Source of the DNA: Lunularia cruciata
Lineage: Eukaryota; Streptophyta; Marchantiopsida; Lunulariales; Lunulariaceae
Assembly (NCBI GenBank): GCA_948567375.1
Contig: OX419758.1
Coordinates: 14,265,001 to 14,329,000 of the forward strand
DNA length: 64,000 bases
Direction of reading: 5' to 3'
Notes under the pieces: model-generated
Seen by the model: only the letters and a program-made list of their open reading frames with translations
Database searches by the model: none
What the model was told of the DNA's origin: nothing
Program-made: the position numbers and the translations under genes
In this document: positions 47,921 through 60,249 of the stretch, piece by piece
Layout of the letters: every line of letters starts with the position of its first letter
How positions within the stretch are numbered: the first letter of the stretch is position 1

Positions 47921-47930
47921 CTTTTTATAT
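47921..47930 (-). promoter_or_regulatory. TATA box of the 46239-47693 gene
   Basis: The minus strand reads ATATAAAAAG, about 230 bp before the ATG at 47693. This implies a 5' UTR of about 200 nt if no leader intron exists. Confidence 0.5.
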
Positions 47931-48251
47931 GGATCCGGCTCCAGACTACTACAAACCACAGAGTGGAGTGACGTCCACACAGGATTAGAAAGTTCTCCAG
48001 ATCTTGTCGCGGCCTGTTACGTACACGCGTAGTCGTTCCAGAGCACGGAGAGGAAACAAGGGTAGAAATGGGAAGTGCCATCGCCGTTGACTAAGTGGAG
48101 GAAATGTAACGAGGTTTCTCATCCTTTGTAACCCCGTCGTGCTTGCTACAAGAACGAGACATTCCCCGAACGAAGTATGACGTCTTGGAGACAGCGCATG
48201 CATGGGACAAGTACGACAAACTTTGCTGCTACGAATCGAGATCCTTTTCTC

Positions 48252-48258
48252 GACACGT
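48252..48258 (-). promoter_or_regulatory. ABRE-like element (ACGTGTC)
   Basis: On the minus strand the site is ACGTGTC, the usual abscisic-acid response core, about 560 bp before the start codon of the dehydrin-like gene. Single ABREs arise by chance often, so this supports ABA control only weakly. Confidence 0.3.
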
Positions 48259-48419
48259 AAATAGGTGCTCCCATGCACAAAACTTGGATCTAGGTAATAC
48301 TTCTTAGTAAAATTTGGGTGATCGTGTCGTCGATCTTCCTCATTCCACTCAAAGCTCAAAGGTTTGGACACCGGCAAAGTAGGGTAGATTTGAGCGTGCA
48401 ACGAAGCTAAAACGGGTTA

Positions 48420-49690
48420 GGAGCTCGCCCCCGGAATGGAGATTTAATTAGGGCGTTTCACCTCCCACAAATATCCCCTTAGAAGATCTTACGCGTGTTG
48501 TTGTGATATTTTACAGTTAGGCTGTGAGGGGTATAGAAAATTTGCACGGTAGAGACTCGTAGTAGTAAAATATTAACAGGGATTGCAAATCGTGACGTGT
48601 AGCTTTTTACAAGTTACGATAAATACTAATTACTTGACATTTCCATTAATTGATCATCTGCATTAAAGCGAGTCTACCAAATTCAAAGCGAGGAAAAAAA
48701 TATGAGACTAGTGTGAACACACTAGCAATGGTAAAAGATTTCAAATATGCATATGCTCTGTGAAAACTACAAGTTGAGTTCACTGAAGGAAATTATGATT
48801 GCACTAGGAGAGTTCAATTAGGTGAAGGGAATAGCCGCGTCAACAAAGGTGAGACAATCGGGTTGGGCATTCAAAGGAACGGGATCGCCGTTTGAACCGT
48901 CCTACAAATCCGCCATGGAGACAAGACAATAGTGAAGTGGTATGAATTTTGTGCAAAGGAGAAAACCACAAGTTCAATTTAGTGAAAGAAACTATGTAAA
49001 TTAAAAAAAACTATAGAAAGCACGGAGGATAGGTAGAGAGACTATCTCGCCAGTTGAATATGGGGTGGCATGAATTTGGCAAGGAGAGTTTAGAGAAATT
49101 TAGTACTTGGATGGAGTTAGGAATGAAGAATTTTATGATGGATCAATATGTACATTTTGCTTAGTTTTTTGAGAAATAGAGCCGACATATGGGGAGAAGA
49201 GAAGGAGTTTACGGAGGAAAAATTGAATGGACATAAATATATCTTTCCCATAGAAAGTCACACTAGAGAAGAAACAAGATCGGTAGTTTTCACCACATGT
49301 CTTGCATTTAATGGATTTGAACTCTTTTTGAACCCCTAATAATAAAGTGATCATTCACTGAAAATATTCCCTCTGTGAGATCAAAATGTTCCAAGCTTCT
49401 TGTAATTTATCTTGTTTTCTTGTGATGTTATATTTCCATATATCTCGCATATAACTGTGGTTTTCCCCCACCATAGATTGTGGTACGTGTGTTGAGTGGT
49501 ATTGTGTGGCGGGCATTGTTCAGGTGTCTCTCTCAAGATTTGAGAGGTGTTGTTTGGGTGTTGCTCAAGTGTTGTTTATTTACATATCATTTTTTCATTG
49601 CATGATTTCTTTGTTGTGCTTCATGATAATACCTTGTATCTTGTGCAAATTTTTTTTATTGAAAACCTCATGCCTTGTGTTTAAACTTTT
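48420..49690. other. Intergenic; no gene recognised
   Basis: AT-rich sequence with no convincing frame. The overlapping frames at 49133-49354 on both strands have no known motif. Confidence 0.3.
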
Positions 49691-49694
49691 TGGT

Positions 49695-50180
49695 TGATTA
49701 AAACCTCACTAACAAAAACAAGCAAAATCTTAGCAAGGCATGACCTTTCCTCATCTTTCAAACAAAACCCTAGTGAGGCCTGACTTTTCTAGCAAAGTGT
49801 GGACTACTACCCAGAAACCCTTTAGCAACAGTGACCGCACTAATAAACCCAATGTGAAACCCCAGCGAATCTAAGATAAGGACCTACAGCTAAACTCTAG
49901 GAAAGCGGGAGCAAGGGTTGGCATCCAAGCAAAACCCTAGTGAAGCTAGGACGAACCCCTACCCAACCCTAACCAATTCTTACTTCTACAGCAAAACTAC
50001 AAGCGACACCCCAAAACCTCCGGGAAGCCTTACAATCCATAGCAAAACCCAAGCAAGTCCATACATGCCCAACAAAACCTTAGCAAAGCGAAGATAACCA
50101 CCTAACAAACCCTGAGCAAGGCCGGACCTCACTAACAAACCTCGAGCAAACCCTTAGCAAGCATTGAGCGCAGCCTTGAC
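49695..50180. repeat. Degenerate array rich in AACCCTAG / AGCAAAACCCTAG units
   Basis: At least a dozen imperfect copies of a short 'gcaaaaccctag(c/t)(a/g)a' pattern recur every 15-40 bp ('aacaaaaccctagtgagg', 'caagcaaaaccctagtgaag', 'aacaaaaccttagcaaag', 'aacaaaccctgagcaagg'). The core AAACCCTAG resembles the plant telomere repeat but the spacing is irregular, so it may be a decayed minisatellite rather than a relict telomere. Confidence 0.6.
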
Positions 50181-50244
50181 CTTCTGAACACAAATCTCCA
50201 TCATCAAATATATGGCAAACACATTGTAAAAGGAACTGTATATA

Positions 50245-50309
50245 ACATGGAGTTACATTTGAGTTAGAGAGTCATATATCCCTTGGCATTACATTTGAGA
50301 AAACAAATT

Positions 50310-50396
<87 letters not shown>

Positions 50397-50450
50397 GGAG
50401 TTATATTTGAATTAGAGAGTCAGATATCCCTTGGTGTTACATTGGGATAT
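50245..50450. repeat. (TA)n microsatellite flanked by a 55-bp direct repeat
   Basis: About 39 TA units (50313-50390) lie between two similar blocks, 'atggagttacatttgagtta' at 50249 and 'atggagttatatttgaatta' at 50394, both followed by GAGAGTCA(T/G)ATATCCCTTGG and (C/T)(A/G)TTACATT. Apparent Ile-Tyr reading frames here are products of the repeat. Confidence 0.9.
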
Positions 50451-50519
50451 ATTTGGAAGAAAAAAGAATTGATCACTCTATGCAGAAAAACTGAGAGTGT
50501 AACATAATATTGATCACAT

Positions 50520-53500
50520 AATTGTTATTAGAGTACTATGAGCCACTACTCGATCACAGTAATCACTCTCACTTGAACTGCAAGGAAGATAGTCAAGCAA
50601 TGGATTTGGGATCCCTATCATAACTGTCATTAGGTGGACTATCTATATCAGAGAGTGTACTCATTATACTCTTTATTTTCCTAGGTGTCTTCCTAAGTTT
50701 TGAATAAATTTCTTGCAAGTGCTTCTATGGATTTGCTTGAAATATTCAAGGTACTCTAGATAATCCAACATTTGGCAATAATAGGGAAAGATCATTCTAA
50801 ACCTATCTTCATCCCTTGCTTTTGGTTGCACCTTGTGGAAGAATCCACTGATAATCCTATTGATATCATGTTTAGAAGTTCTTAGAGTCTTAGAATGAAT
50901 ATGGAACAGACTCATCAGAATCTAGAGTGGAATCATGACAATTAAGACTCAGATGGGAGAAAGAACTCCAAATTTAGTAGGGTGTGTACCTTCCATATTT
51001 GCTTCCGTACTCTCAAACTCAAATTCTGATTTCTCTCTACAAACCCAGTGCACTTACTTTCTCACCCTCCTCCCCGTAAATGCCGGCAATTCGAGAAGTT
51101 ATATCACTCTTGTCTGGTCCCAATAACTTATACTGTGATAACTACCTTAATCTTATTTTAATTCTTGCTTTTCAGCAGATTTCCCCTGATTTCCCCGTTG
51201 ACCATCGTGAACCACGGAGCTCATGCAGCAACAGTTGATAAGGGGAAGAGCAAAATTTAATAAAGGTAACTAGTCCAGGAAATTAATTTTAAAAATTGTA
51301 GGAAATATGGTGGTGTGGGAATGTTTAACTGGAAATTTTGGAGAAATGATCCCCTCTTGCCATGTGTTACGCTTTTCAGGTAATCCCAGTGACACCCAAC
51401 CGGTTAATTAATACTAATCTGCATTGATGTTGACTCGTAAACTTTAATGTCTTACACAAACATAGAGAAAACAAAAACAGCTCGTAAGCTAGTTGGATAT
51501 TTGTAAATTTTTATTGCGGATCATCTAAGGATTGGTTGTGAGAGGTTTCAATAATAAAATGAGCTGTTTACGCGTAGTGTAGATATTGGTTGTGAGGACG
51601 ATGGTTCCAGACGGATCGTGTGATTGTCCTCACATTTTTGCCTAAAGATGTGGTTGCTTTTCTTTCTGACCTAGTTCGCATCTATGTACTTTGATCACGA
51701 GGTATTTGTCTATTGTTCAGATTTAGTTTCCTTTCAAAAACTACAGTCCCCAGATTAATTTGGAAAACCAATGAGGCAGCTGCAGCATTGAGACGTGTCA
51801 ACGATAACTTTATATTTCAAGTAACAGAGAAGGACCGACATAATACATCAAAGAGATGTAAGAGATGTACAAGAATATGAAAAAGGATAAATAGAGCTAA
51901 GCCCCAATATATTAGATGTTGAATTCCAACCTTCATGTGAAGTCAAGAGTATGTCAAGCTATAATTTTCTTCGTCATTACGAAATTCAAAGAATATCCTT
52001 TGGCTTCTTGAACTCTCTTTATATGGGCTAAGTTTGCGTAGAAGGGCGGGAGAGTGCTGATGAATACTTTTGGCCCTTATTGCCATTTTGATTAGTATTT
52101 GTTAGAACAAACAAGATTGAAGAGCCTTTTGTCAGACGCCACACTAACTAGTCGTTGTGGCTATGAACCTACATTGTCATTCTAAGACTTTCGGTCGCAG
52201 CCTTTGACTTAGATTTACAATTTGATTTGCTCAAATTATTTGCAGTAGCCGTTACCGATTCGATTTGAGGGCGTGAAAATAAAAAGTCATGTCCAATGTG
52301 GGAATGCGTGCATAAGTCCATATAGGTTTGGATTCTAATTGCAAGTGTCCACACATAATAACATATTCCAGATGTTAAATTAAATTACCAAGTCCCTGTA
52401 ATCAAGTGTGATCATGTTATCTCATGACTAGTTGGTGGGATTGTAAGTAGACGACTTTGAGATCAAAACATAAATCAGATGATTACTTGTGTCTCCCAAA
52501 GCAGAACCCAGGTAAGACACAAATGCAGTAGGTAGATTTCTTAGGTGTAATGGGGCCGATTTCTCATGTAGACTCTATTGGGGCTTAACCTCTTTTAATT
52601 TATTCCGCCTCTCCGTTATCCAGCTTGATGGGTCTTCCCATATTTCGTGTTTTGTACGGTTGGTCGCCCTTTTTCTTGGCAGGACACCGATGAAAATCTA
52701 ACCTGGAGAAAGAAAAGAAAACTCCTAAGACATATCCCTCGAGTCTGTCACCATGACGAGGACAAAAGCTCCTCCTATATTTATGATACGTCATAACTTC
52801 CAAAGATGCTTATGAAGTAGTATTATGTGTCTTACAGTGTCCAATGATGATGGTAATTGTTTAGGATGAGGGAAGGAGGTTTTGTGAAGGAAATCTACCA
52901 TGACACAAGTACTTTTTGGTTTGTTCTCAATTCAGGGCACGAGATATTGGATCCTTTTTGCTTAACATTGCACTTCCCCGACGTATGTGAGCCAACCTGA
53001 CATTATAGTACAGTACCATTGTTTAAAGCAACTGGCTACCCTGACGGCTGATTGGCGACTTCTAATTTGTTAAATATCTAAGACCGCCTGTCCAGACCCT
53101 GGTAGAGATCCATCCACCCGGTTACGCGGGGTACCTTACCGCGTCGTACAGTTTTCAGTACCGTTTCCCTTCCGTACTCTGACAGTGACATCGAGGATCC
53201 TGGTGATTTGACCTCGCGCTCTATCCTGTCCCCAAATGTCATTGGACCGAGTTCATAAGCGTCTCCCGTAAACCAGGTGTTACTCGATCATCGCGATGAA
53301 TGCTGCTCGTGAAGCATCAGGACACGTGGCGTCTTGAACTCAGACGGGACCTCCTGATAAGCAAGCTTGCGGACTTTAAACCCAATAACCAATGATCATC
53401 TCCCAAGTGTCGCACCGAAGGTTGGCGCGGTAGAGTTTAGAGGGTCCTCTAACTTTATCATAAATATGTCTTCAGGTTTTTGGCCGACCCTCCACTTTCT

Positions 53501-54640
53501 TTGGATCGTCAACGTCGTGAACCTTGTCTGTCAGCTAGGTGGCTCTTCACTATCATGAGACTACTTCTTTTCATTCAGGCGCCAAGTATGGGGTTGACAA
53601 ACTTCCTACAAACAAAGACAAGTGGCACCACCAAGAGCCGTTTTCCTTATGTCCCTCTAAAGTGACAAACTCACCGGCCTTCCAGTGCCTCTAAAGTGCG
53701 CTTCTGGAGCTAGCTGTAGAAGGACGTTCATAATTTGAATCCGAGCTAATCTCTACAAGATAAAAATGCTGTGGTATGGAGACGACCATGGCAGTATAGC
53801 TAACATAGGTAAACGTCTATTAATCTCTTCAAGTACTGAGGTGAGTATAGTAAGAATTTGTTGAAAGCTTCAATAATCCCATCAAGCCAACTTTCTCTTC
53901 TCCAACATCCATAACTATTCCGGTCACGCGCATGCCACGGACACACTACTAGATTTTGATTCATCCGATTATATAAACATCCATGGTAGGAGTGCAATTA
54001 TTTTGTGTTTTCCACTGTTCGGTTACTTTTCCGCTTAAAACGGATGGTACATTCTACCTGCTCTCCCGTTTGAGTAGGATAAAAAGTCCTTAAATATGAA
54101 ATTCAAAAATTTGATTCTTATAAATCACTTAAGAAACAGCATTTTGTTCCAGCTGATGTATCTGAGAATGTCATTGAGTAGCAAAGAGTTTGAACATTAC
54201 GAGTTTCAAATCGGAAGTTAATAAAATGACCATCGGAATGGGGTGACTACAATAACAAGTAACAAATCTCTTGTAGAGGCATAGGCAGTAAAATGAAAAG
54301 AATTATACAAGACATTATAAACTGAAGAGATATACCAAATAACATGAAAACAAGAAATATTGAAATTCATAAAATTTCCAAGTCATTTTTAACAAATTCA
54401 TAAAATTTTGTAAAATCACACATAAATAATATAGGGGAGTCATTGTGTGCATAATTTCCCATTGAAATCCCAAGTTGCTTTGTGAGATCACCACATAAGT
54501 AATGATGTTGTAGTTTGGACAATTTTCATACACAAAGTTTCTTTTAATTTATGACATTCAATTAATTAGGTGAAAAGTTACCTAGATTCTTGAAAAAAAA
54601 AAGGTGTATATAAAATTAACTCATTGAGATGTCGTGTGAA
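50520..54640. other. Intergenic; no gene recognised
   Basis: The composition is moderate (most GC-rich at 53030-53350). No frame longer than about 70 codons shows a domain. The stretch 52600-52803 (minus) has several Cys, His and basic residues but no match to a family I know. Confidence 0.35.
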
Positions 54641-55265
54641 TATGCATAGCTCACAATATCATACACAATAGAAGCACAACTTACATATAAGTTATACATG
54701 AATTCTAAATTGTCACAACAATCAGTTCATTCTTCTACTTTAATCACACTCAATCAGATCTGTATTTGATCTTTTACTCAACAATTTGCTAACAATCAGA
54801 CATTGATTATTATCAAGCCACACACTCTCTAGCTAAGAGACTTTAGGTGACGCTTGCCGGCCTTTGTCTTCCATAGTTAAAAAACTTGAAGGCTCAACAT
54901 CAAAGAAGTGAGCTCTTTGGAGTTGTACTTTGAAAGTTTAATTCACCCCTCTGCTTGACCTAGGTCTCAATCCCTAATGATGTTGCTGATAGCACATCAG
55001 ATAGTGCAAATGGTGCAAGTGATGATAGGTCCCACCATGTGATCAGTAGCCCTAACATGGAATCCAACCACCGAAAAGTAGTCCATGAGAAACTACCAAA
55101 ATAATGATGATTGCCAACATTACTACTCCAATGTCCGAGCAAACTAGCTTTGATGCTACAAATGTCGTGTATATACATCACTACATAACATACATTGTTG
55201 TCAATATCATACACTATAGAAGGATAACTCACACACATAAGTCATACATGAACTCTAAAGTGCCA
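54641..55265. repeat. Pair of similar 65-bp blocks
   Basis: 'caatatcatacacaatagaa' (about 54654) and 'caatatcatacactatagaa' (about 55202), each followed by similar ACAT-AAGT-ATACATGAA(T/C)TCTAAA and (T/G)CCAC or GTCAC text. They may be LTR or terminal remnants of the minus-strand gypsy element that starts to the right. Confidence 0.4.
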
Positions 55266-57805
55266 CATGTCTTCTTAGCTGGCGGTGAGGTCCCCCTAAC
55301 CCCAAATAGCACTCTACTCCAAGTATATGATATGCCCTATGGCAAGCAAAGATCAAGAGGTTGGGTGCTATCAAGCCCCATTGTTAGTCACTTGTATATA
55401 ATCTATATCAGGGTGAACTAGCTATAAGTCAAGTTCACCTAGGACATAACCACTAACCTTTAGGAACTAACGTGAGGGGAGGTATCAAACATGCCATTTT
55501 CCACCCCCTCAAATATTTATCACACCAACATAATAATAGCTCCACTAGAAGACCCACATAACATACACCACAAGCTTGCATGTACTAGTGCTAAGCTTGG
55601 GTCCATAGTGTCATTAATGTTTGGGAGGTGGCATAGTGCACAATTGAGCACATGATTCTTCCAAGAAACACCATCACATTCTTCCAACATGAGGATTTTG
55701 GAAGGCAAAACCTCATGCACTCTCAAGATAGTGCAAACTATAGTAACATCAAGTGTTGTCTGTGTAGTCTATTGTATATATACATAGTCACCTAGATGAA
55801 ATTGATGGATCAAGGATCTATAACCTACATGAATAATAGCATAGCATAAGGTATCTCTATGTTGAGCAATCACTAAGTTCTCAAAGGCCATTGACATCAC
55901 TCTTTGAAAGATCTCTGCCTATTGAGAACATGTGCTCACCCATTCATTTGGATCATGCAAGCCCAAAACTACAGTAGCATCATGACAAATGGATTCATGT
56001 AAATCTAGATCTTGTCCATAGACTAGAAAGTAAGGAGAGAAGGACAAAAAGGAGGTTTGCTAACTAAAAAATAGCCCATGGCCAATCAAGGTAACTAGAG
56101 ATCCTAACCTCCCAAGTGACCTCTCTGCAAACTATAACTATGCAATCCTCTCTTCACCATTTGAACCACTATATATGCTAAGCCATCTACCTCATGGTGA
56201 CCTTGGGAGCTAGTATGATGATCAATCAAAGCCTTATCACTCAAGACTTGAAAATCCTCTCATAACTATATACCTTGATTAGTCAAAACCTCAATTAGTG
56301 CACCAAAAGGACTAAGAACCTAATTTAGGAATAAGTAAGACGTCCTTTCACTTGCTTGTTAAGTAGTGTTACCAACTCCATCCTCATGGAGAAGTGCTCC
56401 ACCATAACCAATTTTTTTGATGATATCTCATAGTCAATGGTACAGGTCCAGTAGAGTCCAAACTCCAATGGTAATCCAATCCCATGATAGGTAATGGATG
56501 TAACTTTGGTGTAGGAGCATTAAATGATGCTCTAACTTGGTCACAAACCACACATTTGGCAAAAATTTATCATATATTGATGTGTATGCTATGCCACCAA
56601 TAATGACTCTAGTGTAAGCTATATGTATGCTTTACTCCAAAATATTCTAGTTGAGTATAACATACCAACTATAGTCTCTAAGATGGAAGTGGTACTACTC
56701 ACACTACCCATACACAAAGAAGGTGTATGCACTCCAATCTAAACTGTTTGGCTTGTTGAAGAACATCGTCTCTCTCCTTGGCACCAATTGTGCCACCCAC
56801 AACACCAATGCAAAGATAATCCATCACTAAGACATCATCATGAATGTCTTGCTGACTTGTATCACTATCTCCACCCTTTGGATCTATGATCTCAACAACT
56901 CCTCTTGTATATGCTAAGAGGGATACCACCAAGCCAACAAAAAATATACATAGAAAGGTAGATGCATACCAACCTGGCACCATCTCCTCATCTATCTCAC
57001 CATGCCAACATACTTTTGTCTAATCTTACTAGTTGGGACATGGGTTTCTACTTAGACCATCTATATCACAGTTCACCACTCCAGGTTTATGAATAATTAT
57101 GAAATCATACTCTTGTAAAATGATTGAAAGGGTCCATTGCGCAAGCTTCCTTGAAAGCTTATCAAACTCCATGAACCAATTTAGTGGTTGATGATTAATG
57201 ATGAGAGTGAAGGGGTTATCAAATAAGTAACATTAGAAATGTGTTATTGTCCATACTACTGCCAAGCACTCTCTCTATGAACTATACTTCACCTCCGCTG
57301 AACTTTGGGAGCAACTAGCATAGGCCACCACAAACTCCTTCCACTCATCATCCTATAGGGTGAGCATTGCTCCAAGCCCCAACGTAATCCAACATGGAAT
57401 GGTCATCCTTTAATTGGTCTCCTTAGAATAAAAGTAAATATCAACCTCTCCTTAAGCTCTATAAAAGCTCTCTCCAGCTCATCTCCCTAACACCACTCTT
57501 GTGTAAGCTTGGTTAGCTTTGTCATGGCCTTGGCAATGACACTAAATCCTCTAATATATCAGTGATAGAAGTTCACCAACCCGAGGAATGCTTGCACTCT
57601 ATTCACATGCATAAGTTGAGGAATATGTGCAATAGTCTCCATCTTGGTCTGCTAAACACCAAGTCTTCAAAGGTAGATAGTGTGACCCAAATACTCAACT
57701 TGCTTGTGAAAAAATCTACACTTTCCAAGATATAAGTTGTGTCTATGAGATCTCAACCTCTCAAACACCTCCAACAAATATCTCTCATGTTCCTCCTTGA
57801 AAGTG

Positions 57806-58486
57806 CTATAGACCAAAATTTCATCAATATAACACCAAGCAACATCCAATCCTATTAGGATCTTGTCCATAAACCTTTGGAACTTTACAAGAACATTCTT
57901 TAACCCAAATGGTACAAAACTCCATTGATATAATACATCCTTACCAAGAGGATCAATAGCCCAAAATGGTATCTTGGACTTGTCCTTGTCCTTGATTGGC
58001 AATTGATGATATCTTGCTTGAAAATTCAAAGTATTGAAGACCTTTGGATGCCCAATTGCATCAAAGATCTCCTCTGGTATAAGCATAGCCTATCTATCAA
58101 CCCTAGTCTTTTGGTTGATAAGATGGTAATCTCCACATTATCTATACATATATAGTGCTATAGACCAAAATGTCATCAATATAACACCAAGCAACATCCA
58201 AACCTATTAGGATCTTATCCATAACCCTTTGAAACTTTGCAAGAGCATTCTTTAACCCAAATGGTAAGAACCTCCACTGATATAGTACATCCTTATTGTG
58301 AGGATCAATAGCCCAAAATGCTATCTTGGACTTGTCCTCCTCCTTGATTGGCAATTGATGATATCTTGCTTGAAAATCCAAAGTATTGAAAATCTTTGGA
58401 TGCCCAATTGCATCAAAGATCTCCTCCGGTGTATGCATGGCCCATCTATCAACCCTAGTCTTTTGGTTGATAAGATGATAATCTCC

Positions 58487-58500
<14 letters not shown>
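57806..58500 (-). repeat. 349-bp tandem duplication inside the RT
   Basis: 'tgctatagaccaaaat' begins both units (57806 and 58155), and both run to 'cttttggttgataagatg' (58107 and 58460) with about 95% identity by eye. The first unit ends in TCTATACATATATA and the second in the (TA)n tract at 58494. Confidence 0.9.

Positions 58501-58544
<44 letters not shown>
58494..58544. repeat. (TA)n microsatellite
   Basis: About 24 TA units lie directly after the second copy of the duplicated RT segment. Confidence 0.95.
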
Positions 58545-58547
<3 letters not shown>

Positions 58548-59098
58548 AGTTGCCATACATATCTTTCTTGGTTGATATCACTATAGCTAAAGCATACTCT
58601 TCATGTGAAATCTCCACTAAATCAATCTCCAAAAAGTTTCTACTCTAGCTTTGAATCAATGTTCTCGCCATGTCACTATATCTATAAGGATGTTAAAAAA
58701 CTGATGTATCACTAGTTAGCTCAATCTAAAAACTAGGTCCTTTCAAAGCACCCAAATTCTTCATATTGAAGGTAAAACAACTTGTATAGCTCCTCAAGAA
58801 CCTCCAAACTCTCTGTCTTTTCCCTCTTGTAAGCTTGGGTCTAATGTTTAGCTCCCAAGTATCCTCTGTAATTGATGTAAGAGTGGAAGAAGGACTAACT
58901 AGCTATTACCTCAGCCTCTTGGGAGCAAAAATGTCATACCTCCAACCACTAGAATCCCCATCATTAGTGTGGAAGCTCCCTCTGCTCCAAGCTCCATACG
59001 TACTCTAGCTACACCCCAAGTAGACCAAGGGTGTAACCCTTGGTCAACTTAGGATGTAGCTAAGATTTGATTGAAAACATTGACTTTGCTTCTGCTAG

Positions 59099-60246
59099 GT
59101 AGTTGAGAGGAGTGAAAACTTAAGTGTTGGTCAAAGGAAACTTCTAAGTTTAGCTCATACTCTTCTTTGAAGGTCCAAATTCTCATGCTCGATGAAACAA
59201 TTGTTGTAGTTGACATGGAGAAAAATGCCTTAATCCAGAAGAAAATTCATGAGGAGTTAAAGACTTGCACTATGCCTATAATTGCTCACAGGTTGAAAAC
59301 TATTTTTGATAGTGACCGCATTCTAGTTCTTGATGCTAGAAAGGTGAACTTCAAATTTTGGTCACAAGGAAGTTATTTGCATTTTGTATTGACATAGGTT
59401 GGAATCACTAGAGCATCTTTTACACAAGGGACCATTTTCACACTATGAATGACATTATCTATGATGTTTGGTTCTACACATACTTTCTTTGGTGGTGTAG
59501 ACTAACGGTTTTACTTTGCTCTTACTGGCGCACATTTTTTCATATTCTACGACCCAATTGAAGCTATGTCAGTTAACCAAAGTTGATGTGTTTGTAAATA
59601 GGTTGTAGAAATGGATATCTGGACAAATTTACTCCTCAATGAAAATTTGGCATTTGCCAGAATGGTTTGCAGCACAGGAACTGCCAATGAAAATACTTGT
59701 AGGGACATCTATTTGGACTCTTTGCTGAAGAGTAAGTTATTCAATTCTTATCTGGTCATAACTAAAAAAGTTGGCTTGCATGTCATGAGGGTCAGCAGTT
59801 GGTGAGACCTATTACCCCTAATGTTCAACTAACTATACTACCATTAAGCTTTCAATATCTAACTTGTTCTTTGGAAATTGGTTACCTTGCAGCAAATCCT
59901 CATGGGAGAAGTGGATATGAAGGCTGAAATGGAAGAGCATGCTTTGGAGGAGCAATGGAATATGGAAACACCTGCAAGGTGGGCAAGTGCAGCCTGATGG
60001 GCTTTGGCTCTAAGCCTCATAGGTTTGTATGAAGAAATTCATGCTATTGTGATCACAAGCAAGAGTGAGAGCATGCTCACACAAGCTCAAGATGCAACAC
60101 ATACTTTGTAGGAGGTTTTGTGAGGGCATCACAATGATATTATAGATGAAAAATTGCATGAGAGCCAAGTCTCCAAAGAACAATGGTGGTTTTATCTTTT
60201 ATGTGTTTTTGAAGGGAAGAAATACTTGCTTTCTTGGGAGGTTTAG
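59099..60246 (+). pseudogene. ABCC (MRP-type) transporter C-terminal pseudogene, three exons
   Basis: Exon-like block 1 (59099 to about 59397) has the ABC signature 'LSVGQRKLLSLAHTLL', then, after a one-base frameshift near 59168, Walker B 'ILMLDE', 'ALIQKKIHEELKTCTM' and the H-loop 'IIAHRL', then 'DSDRILVLDA'. Block 2 (59602-59731, AG and GT ends) has 'NLLLNENLAFARMVCSTGTA'. Block 3 (59893-60246) has 'ETPARWASAA.WALALSLI' and 'SQVSKEQWW', with stops at 59995, 60109 and 60121. Order, spacing and motifs match the end of plant ABCC proteins of the AtABCC1/2 group, which load glutathione conjugates and other compounds into the vacuole. The second ATPase domain's front half and all upstream parts are absent. 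Kept introns exclude a simple processed copy. Confidence 0.85.
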
Positions 60247-60249
60247 ACG

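Larger units (their letters stand above)
55800..58700 (-). pseudogene. Ty3/gypsy pol remnant (RT, RNase H, integrase), minus strand
   Basis: Read right to left. RT: 'EEYALAIVISTKKD' (about 58605), 'DFQARYHQLPIKEEDKSKI', 'FLPFGLKNALAKFQRVMDKI' and 'YIDDILVYS' (58438-58145), then a second copy of the same region (58086-57667) continuing to 'CRFFHKQVEYLGHTIYL'. RNase H: 'NHQPLNWFMEFDKLSRKL' and 'EYDFIIIHKPG' ending 'CDIDGLSRNPCP' (57210-57040). A linker follows (56983-56699). Integrase: 'ITYHGIGLPLEFGL', 'VMVEHFSMRMELV' (about 56500-56370). The integrase and the RNase H have stops or shifts. This lineage differs from the one at 3957-9409. Confidence 0.82.

Noticed and set aside
47985-48401. Minus-strand frame of 138 codons upstream of the dehydrin-like gene
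   Set aside because: It lies in the promoter and upstream region of that gene on the same strand and has no recognisable domain; length alone is not enough.
50283-50507. Plus-strand frame with a long Ile-Tyr run
   Set aside because: It is a translation of the (TA)n microsatellite, not a gene.
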